64,000 nucleotides of DNA, taken from positions 6,285,686 through 6,349,685 of the forward strand of contig CM059194.1 in assembly GCA_030323885.1 (NCBI GenBank), given 5' to 3'. A program made the position numbers and the translations under genes. Shown one piece after another: positions 1 through 9,607 of the stretch; the stretch's first letter is position 1, and each line of letters opens with the position of its first letter. This DNA is from Branchipolynoe longqiensis (lineage: Eukaryota; Annelida; Polychaeta; Phyllodocida; Polynoidae). The notes under the pieces were generated by a model. That model saw only the letters and a program-made list of their open reading frames with translations, had not been told where the DNA came from and did no database searches.

Positions 1-138
1 CTCATTTCACACTTGGTTACATTATCCTGACACTGAGCCAACCAGTCCTTGCCCTATCGTAATAACGCTGAGCGCCAGGCTAGGAAGCAACATATATAAA
101 TCTTAAGTCATTGGTTTGACTCGACCAGGTTTCGAAGT
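1..138 (-). mobile_element. SINE-A, body only, cut by window edge
   Basis: The stretch matches the SINE-A middle read backwards: ACATTATCCTGACACTGAGC, then GAGCGCCAGGCTAGGAAG, then TCATTGGTTTGACTCGACCA. The tRNA-like head is lost after about 138, and the 3' end lies outside the window. Confidence 0.75.
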
Positions 139-369
139 ATCAATTTTATAGGTCATCTACACCATCGATTTCAATGGAATTAGGTCAAGTAGATTTTGCC
201 CTGGTGGCGGGAGTTAGTGAGAAGACTCGCCGCCGCTAATTCTATGGCGCCCAATCTGATTGGTCAGGGTCATTGCTTCAGGCAACAATACTTTCGTAAC
301 ACATCCAGCATTTCTCACTAATCCCCATTTCCACCGAGTGGTCAAAACAAGAATCAAATAGATAGATTA
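139..369. other. Unassigned sequence
   Basis: No coding signal or repeat family was recognised in these 230 bp. Confidence 0.4.
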
Positions 370-1003
370 GGAAACAGAGATAGAGACAAAGAGAGACAGA
401 GACAAAGAGAGACAGAGACACACACATATATATATATATATATAGCCACAGAGAGACAAGACAGAGAGAGACATAGACACAGAGAGATAGACAAATACAG
501 ATATAGACAGAGAGACGAGACAGAGAGAGATATAGACAGAGAGAGACAGACAGATACAGACAGACAGGCAAGACAGAGAGAGACAGAGAGATATAGACAG
601 AGAGACAAGCCAGCGTGAGACAAGACACACAGACACACAGCCACAGACAGAGAGAGAGAGAGAGAGAGACAGAGAGAGACAGAGAGAGACAGAGAGAGAC
701 AGATACATATATAGAAAGAGAAACAAGACAGAGAGAGACAAGTCACAGAGACAGACCGAGACAAACACATATATAGACAGAGAGACAGACATAGACAGAC
801 AGAGATACATAACGACAGAGAGACACAGAAAGACAGCGAAACAGTTAGAAACAGAGAGACAAAGAGACAGAGAAAATGAGACAAGCAGGCAGGCAGACAG
901 ACAGAGACGGCGAGACAAAGAGAAAGACAGATACACAGAGAGACAGCGACAGATACAGACAGAGAGACAGAGACAGATACAGAGACACAGACAGACAGAG
1001 TCA
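370..1003. repeat. GACA/GAGA purine-rich simple repeat
   Basis: About 630 bp built of GACAGAGA-type units, with a short CA/TA patch at 418-445. Long open frames on the minus strand are Ser/Leu/Cys-rich translations of the repeat and are not credible proteins. Confidence 0.9.
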
Positions 1004-1425
1004 GCAGACTGTGCGCTCAGATTGTTGCCTCAGCTGCTTTGGGTAGCACAGGCGTCAGTCAGTAGGCTCTCAGTCGGAGTCAAAGAACGAGGTCAAGGGC
1101 AAAGTCAATGACGACCTGCGTGCATTATCAAACCTATAACTATAAGAAGCAGTGCACTAATCAAAGTCATCAGTCACAGTGAACACGGTGTAAGCCCAAC
1201 AAGGCGGACAGCTGCCTACACGGGACGAGTTTAGTATAGTGGGGTACTCATGTGGGATAATTCAGCAACTAAGTGCTGCTGATGCTGGTCAGAGATTAAT
1301 TAACCAGATAAGTGTTTGCTTTTAACAGACAAGCACCATCAGCCTGCTAAGTCAGCTGTTTTCACTGTTGTTGTCAGTCAATTAATCATTCACATACTAC
1401 GGTGCAATCATATGGTCGGAGGGGG
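1004..1425. other. Unassigned sequence
   Basis: Mixed-composition sequence with a G run near 1422-1431. No gene was recognised. Confidence 0.4.
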
Positions 1426-2062
1426 GGGGGGTGCAAGTGAGGAACATTGCATCTAAAGTGGGACTTGAACCCACACCCCTGCCATTCCATTTGCAGGATA
1501 GAATCCTAATTACAGTATAACCCCGTTAAACCAAACTTGAATTGACCATAGAAATTTGTTTGGATTAACCGATCATTGGTTTGACTGAGCTTTGACTTTG
1601 ACTTGGTTTTGGCAAAAACGGGGGTGCATTATGAATATATAATGTATGTGGACACTATGATTATTGTTTTTTATGTATATACAGTTTAACCCCATTAAAC
1701 CAACCTCGGTTAAATCGAACGATCGGTTAATCCAAACTTTTTCGGCAACCTGGCAAAATACTACCATTTATCATATAAAACGTCTCAGATCACCTTAAAA
1801 CCACATGAAAGTTTGGTTTAACTGTACCGGAAGTGGCCTGGCACCGACAATTTTGTTTGGATTAACTGATACTTTGGATCAACCGACTTTGGTTTAACCA
1901 ACTTTTTTATATGATAAATGGTAGTATTTTGCCGGGCCGCCGAAAAAGTTTGGATTAACCGATCGTTTGGTTTAACCAAGCTTGGTTTAACGGGGTTGTA
2001 CTGTATTAGACTATCTAGCCTCCCTGGTGCAATCAACCTATCCCTGTTTATCTGGGTTAATC
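1426..2062 (-). mobile_element. SINE-C fragment split by a MITE
   Basis: The B-box half lies at about 1432-1512 (GGGACTTGAACCCACA, minus-strand head). The A-box and leader half resumes at 2004-2062 (TTAGACTATCTAGCCTCCCT). The two halves rejoin into a normal SINE-C once the MITE at 1513-2003 is removed, so the MITE entered the A-box region at a TA dinucleotide. Confidence 0.75.
1513..2003. mobile_element. Composite pogo/mariner-like MITE (TA-flanked)
   Basis: The left end CAGTATAACCCCGTTAAACC and the right end, which reads CAGTACAACCCCGTTAAACC inverted, form terminal inverted repeats. TA lies on both sides (1511-1512 and 2004-2005). A second internal left end, CAGTTTAACCCCATTAAACC, starts near 1681, so the unit looks like two MITE copies fused head to tail. 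It has no transposase. The CAGT terminus and TA target fit the Tc1/mariner/pogo superfamily. Confidence 0.8.
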
Positions 2063-2214
2063 TACTTCCCGGTTGGGACTTTCCTGAATATCATCCAACA
2101 CTTTCCCTCTGACTCATTTAAAGGTGTGGTGTTTACACTGGTACCTGATCACACAGAAGAGAAGTCAATGTTTGAATAATTCATTTGTCACTCAAACAGG
2201 ATTAATACACCTAT
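2063..2214. other. Unassigned sequence
   Basis: A short interval between repeats with nothing recognisable. Confidence 0.3.
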
Positions 2215-2601
2215 AAATGCTAAGGGCCAGAAATGATGTGCCCAAATATATTTAGAACACGCTTACGCAGAAATCAAAGCGAGGTTTCTAGGGAGAGTTC
2301 GGCTTACGGATGTTTGGACATCAAAGATCTGATAATCGTAAAAAGACGCAAACCGCAGTGGTATGGCCATATTTCCTGTTCATCAGGTCTGGCCAAAAAC
2401 ATCTCACAAGGCACAGTGAACAGCGGAAGAAAACAAGGCAGATAAAGGAAGAGGTGGCACGCCAACATCAGGGAATGGACAGGTTTGGAGTTTGGTGGGT
2501 CGCAGAGGGCGGCGGAAAACAGAGGAAACTGGATAAAACTGGTCGCAAAGTCACCTGAAATGCCACAATGACCCTCACGGTTAAGGGATTGATGATGATG
2601 A
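2215..2601 (+). pseudogene. LINE 3' end, decayed reverse transcriptase C-terminus
   Basis: One forward frame from about 2233 gives KRRKPQWYGHIS, then NIREWTGLEF, QRAAENR and KLVAK. These are hallmarks of the extreme C-terminus of metazoan LINE (RTE-like) ORF2 proteins downstream of the reverse transcriptase. The frame is broken by a TAA at 2443-2445 and a TGA shortly before its natural end. The sequence finishes in GTTAAGGGATTGATGATGAT, a short GAT microsatellite tail typical of RTE-type LINEs. It is the same family as 19141-19400. The 5' part, including endonuclease and most of the polymerase, is absent. Confidence 0.7.
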
Positions 2602-2685
2602 AAGTGACATAGGTCCCAATAAAGGTCACAAATAAAGGTCACATATAAAGGTCATCCATGAAGGTCGCTGCTGAAGTCCAGACCT

Positions 2686-2912
2686 GATTGGCTGATTGAA
2701 TTAATTGAGCGCCCACCTCCCGTTTTGGTAGGTCATGGGATTTGAATGCATACTGAGTCAAAGTATGACTTTAAGATATATATATATACTTGTCGCTACC
2801 TAGCCTGGCATTCAGCATTACTAGGATAGTGCAAAGAGCAGTGGAATGAGGAAGACCAATTGCCCGTGATTGAATATTCCCCTGATTAATCAACAAATGT
2901 ATAAACAAATAT
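2686..2912 (+). mobile_element. SINE-B
   Basis: The head is degraded (GAGCGCCCACCTCCCGTTTT). The common body CTTGTCGCTACCTAGCCTGG and the B-type 3' half GCAGTGGAATGAGGAAGACC are clear. A (TA)n expansion interrupts the body at about 2776-2787. Confidence 0.8.
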
Positions 2913-2957
2913 GGTGTAATCATTGATAGGCAGAGACAAAGTTCAATGATCACCTAT

Positions 2958-3022
2958 GAAGGTTGATTGGTTGTTGGAGTTTTACGTCATGGCAACATCT
3001 AAGGTCATATCAGGACGGACCT
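2958..3022 (-). mobile_element. SINE-A 3' fragment
   Basis: Only the tail region is present: GGTTGTTGGAGTTTTACGTC followed by GGCAACATCTAAGGTCATAT. Confidence 0.75.
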
Positions 3023-3044
3023 AAAAAGGTTACCAACGAAGGTT

Positions 3045-3755
3045 TATTTGCCTTGTAAAGTAGTATATTTGCCTTGTCTACTAGTTTATTTTCCTTGCCT
3101 ACTAGTTTATTTTCCTTGCCTACTAGTTTATTAGCCTTGTCCACTAGTTTATTTGTCTTGCCTACTAGTTCCTTTGCCGTGTCTACTAGTTTATTTGTCT
3201 TGCCTACTAGTTCATTTGCCTTGTCCACTAGTTCATTTGTCTTTCCTACTAGTTCAGTTGCCTTGTCCACTAGTTCATTTGTCTTTCCTACTAGTTCATT
3301 TGCCTTGTCCACTAGTTTATTTTCCTTGCCTACTAGTTCATTTGCATTGTCCGCTAGTCTATTTTCCTTGCCTACTAGTTCATTTGCCTTGTCCACTAGT
3401 TCATTTGTCTTTCCTACTAGTTCACTTGCCTTGTCCACTAGTTCATTTGTCTTTCCTACTAGTTCATTTGCCTTGTCCACTAGTTTATTTTCCTTGTCCA
3501 GTAGTTCATTTGTCTTGCCTACTAGTTCATTTGTCTTGTCTACTAGTTCATTTGTCTTGCTACTAGTTCATTTGGCTTGGCCACTAGTTCATTTGTCTTG
3601 CCTACTAGTTCATTTGCCTTGTCCACTAGTTGATTTGTCTTGCCTACTAGTTCATTTGGCTTGGCCACTAGTTGATTTGTCTTGCCTACTAGTTCATTTG
3701 CCTTGTCCACTAGTTCATTTGTCTTGCCTACTAGTTCATTTCGCTTGTTTTAACA
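3045..3755. repeat. 21-bp minisatellite (42-bp dimer)
   Basis: The unit is ACTAGTTCATTTGCCTTGTC plus one base. About 33 units alternate GCC-type and GTCTTTCC-type monomers, giving a 42-bp higher-order dimer. Because 21 is divisible by 3 the array stays open on both strands. Read on the minus strand (3480 to 3010) it gives a heptad-like protein of the form NELVGKT/NELVDKA. No promoter, splice or flanking coding evidence supports expression. Confidence 0.9.
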
Positions 3756-3957
3756 GTTTGTTTGGTCTATTACTGTTTATTTCATATCGAAACCATGACT
3801 GCACCCATCCCATCACAGCGTAACGAGGCAACTATTTTAAGTTCTCCAAATAATTCATGTGTAAACACGTTGAAAAGAGCCCCAGGTTCAAACAAACATA
3901 ACCTATATATAATTACCGTATTCCTTAGAATAATTCCAAATTCGCACCCCATAAACA

Positions 3958-4215
3958 AGCTTTTTTGTGTGTTTTACATCCTAGCAACAAGAAGCTAACA
4001 TCAAGGTGTGCGCCTACTTGTTTCAGTGCACAGTGCTGGTACCTTTATAGTGCTGCCCCACTAGAATACCATGCCACAAACATCATGACCCGCACCCTCC
4101 ATATCGTACTCAGGTTATCCTGACACAACTGTTGGTTGTCGGGTCCTAGTATCACCAAGTACCGGTTAGATAGCGACAAGTGTATATTTTATAAGTCTCT
4201 GGTTTGATGCGACCG
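3958..4215 (-). mobile_element. SINE-A, highly diverged
   Basis: Recognisable blocks appear in the SINE-A order: TTTTACATCCTAGCAACA, CTTTATAGTGCTGCCCCACT, GGTTATCCTGACACA and TAGATAGCGACAAGTG. The head is missing. Confidence 0.65.
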
Positions 4216-4530
4216 TTGATTGGTTGCAATGCTCGCATTACATTCGATTAGAAGGGGACAAGTTCCCACCGCCTTGCTTGAACCACTCATGGACACCAGC
4301 GTTTTCACACCCTGCATCGCTTCCCCCCTTATAACGTGACGCGCCACTGCCCATCGGCACTTCTCAGTGAGCCGACACAGCGACCACACCTCCAGTTTCT
4401 TCCGCCCACCCACCCTTCTACTTCTACTTTAAGACTCGCGTTACTTCTTAAGCCGGGCTCGGATATGTCTGCCCACCCATTAAGTAAATAAACTCTTCTT
4501 GTATCTACACTTCCATCTTGAGTAATTCCT
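4216..4530. other. Possible LTR remnant
   Basis: A pyrimidine-rich segment holds AATAAACTCTTCTTGTATCT near 4488, resembling an LTR R/U5 poly(A) region. I could not define either end or a target duplication, so this is tentative. Confidence 0.25.
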
Positions 4531-4534
4531 TACT

Positions 4535-4604
4535 GAATCGATCCCACAACCTCCCGTATGTGAAACTGACAATCTACCCACTGAACATCAGTCTAGTCTC
4601 ATAA
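4535..4604 (-). mobile_element. tRNA-like SINE head (unclassified)
   Basis: Read on the minus strand it shows an A-box-like TTCAGTGGGTAGATTGTC and a B-box-like GGGATCGATTC, spaced as in tRNA. It belongs to none of the other SINE families in this window. Confidence 0.45.
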
Positions 4605-4639
4605 AGCAAGTCCCACAGTCAACTATAATTACTTCAATT

Positions 4640-4765
4640 TACTATATAAACCAAGTTTAAAAAAATGGTGTAAATATCTATATACCTGGAACACCTACGT
4701 TAGGAAGACCAGCGCTACGGCGCTGACAAAAGATATATATGAATAACATTCACTTACCAAAAAAA
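4640..4765 (+). mobile_element. LINE 3'-UTR-like repeat fragment
   Basis: GGAAGACCAGCGCTACGGCG followed by GCTGACAAAAGA matches the ends at 18286-18432 and 21373-21552. It is probably the 3' terminal sequence of a LINE family. Confidence 0.5.
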
Positions 4766-4998
4766 CTAAAAATCTAGTAGGCCTGATTTTGTTTGTTTAA
4801 ATAATGAGAGCTTTAATTAACGCATCTTTTCAATCAGCCCCCAATCAGCCCCCCCCCCCCCCCCCGCAATCCTATGTCACTCCTAACGCACAATTAAAAG
4901 AACAATTGGTGCGTCTGTGGTAAATAATGCTTGATTCCTTCATCAAATTAATAAACAAAGTTCAATTACGATTCATTCGCGACAGAGGAAAACTAGTA

Positions 4999-5440
4999 TC
5001 ATGGTGATGATTAAAATAGGAAATATTGCGCCTAGAGCGGGAATCGAAGCCACATCTCTTTGCATTCTGGGCCAGTGTGCTAACCATTACACCACCTAGG
5101 CTCCCTTATGTCACCACCCTACCCATGCCTACCTGTTTATGCGGCTCCTTGCCTGAGAGGTCAGTGCAGACTACAACACTAACCATTACACCACCTAGGC
5201 TCCCTGATGTCATCACCCTATCCACGCCCACCTTTCTATGTGGCTCTTGCCTGAGAGGTCAGTGCAGTCTACAACGCTAACCATTACACCACCTAGGCTC
5301 CCTGATGTCATCACCCTATCCACGCCTACCTGTCTATGCGTCTCCTTGCCTGAGAGGTCAGTGCAGACTACAACACTAACCATTACACCACCTAGGCTTC
5401 CTGATGTCATCACCCTATCCATGCCTACCTGTCTATGCTG
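4999..5440 (-). repeat. SINE-C with 99-bp tandem amplification of its 5' part
   Basis: A SINE-C head in minus orientation (B box near 5038-5050) is followed by four tandem copies of leader plus A box, with CATTACACCACCTAGGCTCC recurring near 5084, 5183, 5281 and 5380. The period is 98-99 bp. Each copy contains the A-box half but no B box, so the array arose by local duplication rather than repeated insertion. Confidence 0.85.
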
Positions 5441-5611
5441 TTTGTTTGTTTGTTTGTTGTTGTTTTACGTCCTAGCAACATACCTTATATCATATCAGGA
5501 CGGGTACTGACTTGTGACAGTGCGCACTCATGGCAACTTTTTAGTGTTGCCCCACTGAGAGACTAGGCTACCAGCATCATGATTCAATTTCCAAGTCAAG
5601 CCTGTCTATGC
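5428..5611 (-). mobile_element. 5'-truncated SINE-A with 11-bp TSD
   Basis: The SINE-A 3' portion at 5439-5600 (tail GTTTGTTTGTTGTTGTTTTA, then GGCAACTTTTTAGTGTTGCC) is bounded by perfect duplications CCTGTCTATGC at 5428-5438 and 5601-5611. The target lies in the SINE-C-derived 99-bp array, whose leader resumes at 5601 and runs to about 5660. The tRNA head is missing, as expected from incomplete target-primed reverse transcription. Confidence 0.85.
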
Positions 5612-5660
5612 GGCTCCTTGTCTAAGAGGTCAGTCCAGTTTACAACACCACCTAGGCAAC

Positions 5661-5870
5661 AGCACGCTCCCGCCCCTCCCTAACGCAGTGTCATTTGGGA
5701 AGCTTTATTCCATTCACAATAATATTCGCATAACCTTTATTATATACCACATTATCACCACGTGACCAGAATATGACAAAACTATTGAATATGACGACTG
5801 AGTCAATTCTCACTCGAGTGGACGATTAGTGAAAAAGAATAATCTGTTCACACCACCATTGTACCATTGA
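5661..5870. other. Unassigned sequence
   Basis: AT-rich interval with no recognised gene or repeat. Confidence 0.3.
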
Positions 5871-5871
5871 G

Positions 5872-5975
5872 ATGGGATGGCCGAATATCCATTTGGGAGG
5901 TCGTGGGTTCGATCCCCAGCTGAGTGAAACCAAAGACTTACAACTTTGATATTTGTTGCTACCTTGTCTAGGGGT
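5872..5975 (+). mobile_element. SINE head fragment (A/B type)
   Basis: GATGGGATGGCCGAATATCC provides the A box and GTGGGTTCGATCCCCA the B box, followed by a short piece of the common body before the G-rich tract. Confidence 0.7.
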
Positions 5976-6052
5976 GGGAGGTGGGGGTTGGCGGTGGGGG
6001 TGGGGGTGGGGGTGGGGTGGGGTGTTGGTGGGGTGGGGGTGGGGGTGGGGTT
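5976..6052. repeat. GGGGGT simple repeat
   Basis: Repeated runs of four to five G separated by T give strong G-quadruplex potential on the plus strand. Confidence 0.85.
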
Positions 6053-6372
6053 GTTGGAGTTTTTACATCCTGGCAACATTTAAGGTCAAATCAGGACGGG
6101 TACCGACTTGTGACAGTGCAGACTCACAGCAACTTTACAGTGCTGCCCCACTGGGGAAACTAGGCTGCAAGCACCATGACCTGATATCCCACTCAGTCAC
6201 ATTATCCTGATTCTTAGCTAACCAATCATTGGCCTATCCAAGTGATGCTGAACACCAGGCGAGGAAGTGACAAGTACCAATTTTGTAAATCACTGGTTTG
6301 AATCGACCGGGAATCGAACTCACATCTCCCACACGGGAGGCCTGCGCTCGACCGATTCGGCATCCGCATCCG
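6053..6372 (-). mobile_element. SINE-A, near full length
   Basis: Tail GTTGGAGTTTTTACATCCTG, the full body and the tRNA head are all present. The head is the CGATTCGGC/GCCTGCGCTC variant (GAGCGCAGGCCTCCCGTGTG on the minus strand), a sub-type distinct from the GAGTTGAGCGTCCGCCTCCC heads. Confidence 0.85.
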
Positions 6373-6405
6373 GTTGGGGTGGTGGTGGTGGTGGTGGTGG
6401 TGGAG
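6373..6405. repeat. GGT microsatellite
   Basis: About nine GGT units. Confidence 0.9.
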
Positions 6406-6651
6406 AGTGGGTGGTAGCGGTGAGTTAATACTATTAATCTATTAATAATAGAGGCAATACGGTGTCCAGGGGACCAGGGGAATTGGGCGCGAGCTCCATG
6501 CAAGTGTTCGCCATTGTCGTCTGCCTATTTGCAGAGAGCAGACGACATTGTCGGTGACAGGTTTGTGCGAGTATCTTCCCCGCCTCAAGTGTTCCGCACC
6601 TCCACCTATCCACGCAGACACCCTTCTATTACTTTCGGACATCGTTGACGT

Positions 6652-6714
6652 ACACGCACACGCACACGTACACACGCACACGTACACACGCACACGTACA
6701 CACGCACACGCAGA
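6652..6714. repeat. CACACG(TA) microsatellite
   Basis: Alternating CACACGTACA units form a purine/pyrimidine-alternating tract with Z-DNA potential. Flanking 6406-6651 and 6715-6845 hold no recognised feature. Confidence 0.85.
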
Positions 6715-6847
6715 AACACCGCATCCGGCCCGGACGGGCCGCAGAGGAGACACGTACCGCAGCGCCACTACGAGTGGTTACGAAACTGCGCTGTGGTGTC
6801 ACAGGAATGTTAGGGGGAGTATTTTAGATCTATTCCTTTTATGGGGG

Positions 6848-7442
6848 TACATGCGGAGGGAATTTCAATCGCAGATAATTGATCTTCCTCATATCACTGC
6901 TCCTTGCCCTATCCTAGTAATGCCAAGCACCAGGTTAGGTAGCGACAAGTAACAATTTTTAAGGAATTGGTTTGACTCAGCCAGGTGTAAAGACTAGGTC
7001 TCCATAAAGTAAGGTTGAATCCTCTCCTCCAACTAATAGATTTACCACTTGTTGTCGTCACCAGTATGTAAAGTCTATGGCTCGAATCTGTGGTTGTGTA
7101 GGCAGGCTATAGTGAAATCAATACAGACAAAGAGAAAGGAAAAGTATAAAGTGTGAAAGTAGAGAGAGAGTCAAGCCCTCTGGTTTATTATTTATATGGT
7201 ACATGCATGGATTCAGTGTAGAGTATCACCCCACCCTTTTCCCTCAATGGGAATCAAGCATTCTTAGCTCTACCAAAAGGGATCCAGCATTCCTGGTCCC
7301 CATGGTTACCAGTGATCTGCCCACCACCACAATGGTGTCCATTCTCTCACCAATGCATTAATTCTGAATATTTTACACAGGGTTCGAATTCCATGACTTA
7401 CCAAAACGGGAGGCAGGCTCACCTCATTCGGCCATCCCATCT
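6848..7442 (-). mobile_element. SINE-B split by an LTR insertion
   Basis: The body lies at 6848-6985 (CTCATATCACTGCTCCTTGC through GACTCAGCCAGG). The tRNA head resumes at 7378-7442 (GGGTTCGAATTCCATGACTT, CATTCGGCCATCCCATCTGG). The halves join into the normal CCAGGGTTCGAA when 6986-7377 plus one CAGG is removed. Confidence 0.85.
6986..7377 (-). mobile_element. LTR remnant with residual primer site (same family as 25007-25549)
   Basis: The 4-bp duplication CAGG flanks the insert at 6982-6985 and 7378-7381. On the minus strand it opens TGTAAAATATTC, shows AATAATAAACCAGAGGGCTT and CTTTCCTTTCTCTTTGTC, and its LTR part ends ATAGACTTTACA at 7067, aligning with the solo LTR at 25 kb. A further 81 bp follow, holding a primer-site-like TGGTGACGACAACAAG and a second terminus CTAGTCTTTACA. 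The simplest reading is a deletion derivative: most of one LTR, a sliver of internal region and the last bases of the other LTR. Confidence 0.7.
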
Positions 7443-7673
7443 GGATACATTTCACAATTAAACTTGGACAATCCGTTGGTTTCGAGTTGCTTTATCCTTG
7501 GTCGTAATGCGAGCATTGCGCTTGATGCGTGGAGAGGAAGAGACCCTCCCCCCGCCTCCCCGGTCGTCGCGCAGCATTCGCACCTCGCGCGACGTCCGCC
7601 TCTCACCCCTCTGCCCTCCCCCTCCCCCGGCCCGCAGCTTTCGCACCTCACCCGCCACCGCCTCCTGCCTCCC

Positions 7674-7680
7674 TTATAAG
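7674..7680 (+). promoter_or_regulatory. TATA-like box of the GC-rich element
   Basis: TTATAAG lies 133 bp upstream of the ATG at 7807, with a pyrimidine-rich leader between, so transcription would start near 7700-7710. Position and spacing are the only evidence. Confidence 0.4.
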
Positions 7681-7806
7681 GCCGCCCGCCGGCCTCCCTT
7701 AGCCATTCGCCTTCCAGCCCTCCTCCACGCTCTGCCTTTTTCCTGTCTGGCTCTTCACCACCGCTGCTTCACCTCGGACCGCTGCCCCGCCTCAGGCTCC
7801 TCCACC

Positions 7807-9323
7807 ATGCCCGGACACGGAAAGGGAAGAGGCCGCAAGAGCTCCCGGGCGACCGCCCTGGCCACCCCGGGACCCTCCTCGGGCTCGCCCGGAGACACCT
7901 CAACACTTCCGGCCCCGGCCTTCCCCTCGGCGACCTCGGGCCGCCCCTCGGGCGCCGAGACAGCCCTGATACTCGAGGCCCTGCAGCACCTGACTACGCG
8001 CATGGACGCCCTCGAGTCGGGGGGAGCCCGAGGAGCACCGGAGCAACTGCAGGCGGCATACACCACGCCGCCCGCCCCAGCTCCTCGGGCGCGGGCCGCC
8101 GCCGGGGCCCGGCCCCCGCCGCCACCTCAAGCGACTCTGCCCGGGGCAGCCCACCCCCACTACCAACGGTACGACCGCCTCGCCGCCCGAGGCGGGCCCG
8201 CTCCGCCCCCCGCCTACCTCCAGGACGTCGCCGAGGAGCACACCCCAGCATCCGCGGCCGACGCCGTCCGCGACATCCTCGCTTCCGCCGAGGCGCACCG
8301 CACCGTCAGGCGCCAAGGCATCCCCTCGGACTACATCTTCCCCTCGGACCTCGTGGAGAGGGGTCCCGAGCGGAAGCCGGTGAGGAGGGGCGAGGCGACC
8401 AGGGACGAATACAACCTCGCCCTCCTCACCCTCGCCAGCCATCCAGCCTTCCCCGCCTACACCACCACCACCTCACCGTGATGAGGGACATCCTGGTGCA
8501 TCCGTGGCCTACCGTCCGCCGCTATTCCGAGGCCATATTCACCTGGATAGCGGACGGGAGGCTTCCCCACGGATGGCACGACCCAGTTGCCCTCAACATG
8601 CTGAGGATGGACTCCCTCACCACGCCCGCCGCCCTCACCCAAGCCGCCCCGGCAACACCAGCTCCCCGAGGCGAGGATTGGGCCCGAGGCGCACACCTGC
8701 CCCGGCCCCAAGTCGACACCCGCATCGCCTACGATAGGCACACTCACGGGGCCCCCTGCCCCGCCTGGAACCGCGAGCCCGCCTCGTGCGATCGGGCCCC
8801 CGTCGGGGAGGCCCACGGCGAGGTGGGAGACAGGCACCGGCACGTGTGCGCCTATTGCGCCAACGTGCGGCGCATACTAACCATGCACAGCGAGGCCAAG
8901 CAAGCCCATGAGCGCCAGACCCCGGCCGCCTCGGCGGATTTTTGATCCGCCGGCCCCCCCCCGGCCGGCCCGGGGGGGCCCTCCCCGGCGCCTCACCCAC
9001 ACCACTGCCGACAGCCCCGTGACCTCCACCGACAACCCCTCAGCGACCACCGATCGAAACGCCGCCCAGACGGAGCCGGGGATCATCACCTCGCACCTCA
9101 CACCTCAGACACAGCCCAGCCTCACGAGGGACCCTCCCCAGACAGCGCAGCCGCCGACCCTCACGACACCGCCTTCATCAACCCGCCCGACCCGACCCCG
9201 ACCCCCACCCCGCCCAGCCCTGAGGAGTTCGCTGCCCCCCTGCTCGACCCTCGCCAGACATCCTCCCCTCAGGCCTCAGGAGCGGGCCTTCCTCTTTTGG
9301 CCGCCCGCTCCCCGTCCACGTAG
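7807..9323 (+). pseudogene. Gag/ORF1-like protein, frameshifted and interrupted
   Basis: Translation probably starts at the ATG at 7807 (context CCACCATGC), giving a basic, Ser/Pro/Ala-rich N-terminus (MPGHGKGRGRKSS). A conserved-looking segment follows (YIFPSDLVERGP, DEYNLALLTLASHPAF). The frame is lost at a CAC/ACC run around 8450-8475. The same protein pattern continues in another frame from 8478: WPTVRRYSEAIF, GRLPHGWHDP, then a zinc-finger-like PCPAWNREPASC with HVCAYC and a later H. That frame meets TGA at 8943-8945 but stays open afterwards to a TAG at 9321-9323 (AAADPHDTAFINPPD, PSPEEFAAPLLDP). So one frameshift and one stop interrupt a frame of roughly 500 codons. The terminal Cys/His cluster resembles gag or ORF1 proteins of tyrosine-recombinase retroelements; this assignment is inference. 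Confidence 0.6.
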
Positions 9324-9601
9324 GCCCCGGACCCTCTTCTCACCCAGACCTGCAACTCCGGGCCCCCGCCTCGGGCGCCCCGCGCCCCCGCCTCGGGCGC
9401 GCCTCGAGCCCTCTCCTCCATTTTGGTGGAGGGCTCCTCGGCCCCCCCCCTCACCAGAACTCTTTTACCTCTGACATTGCTCCTTATGAGCCCCTGTTGT
9501 ATTTATCCTTGTTTCTGCTCCTCAGGAACCTTACTTGCCTCTGTCCTTACTGTTCCTTTGTTTTCCACTGTTGCTCTGTACCCCATGTTGCCAGAGGTGT
9601 C

Positions 9602-9607
9602 AATAAA
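9602..9607 (+). terminator. Poly(A) signal of the GC-rich element
   Basis: AATAAA in the T-rich 3' region, about 50 bp before the right inverted terminus. Confidence 0.55.

Noticed and set aside
7498..9474. CpG-rich block considered as a host CpG-island gene
   Set aside because: Inverted termini, a gag-like Cys/His cluster and a damaged frame fit a mobile element better; kept as a mobile-element call with moderate confidence.
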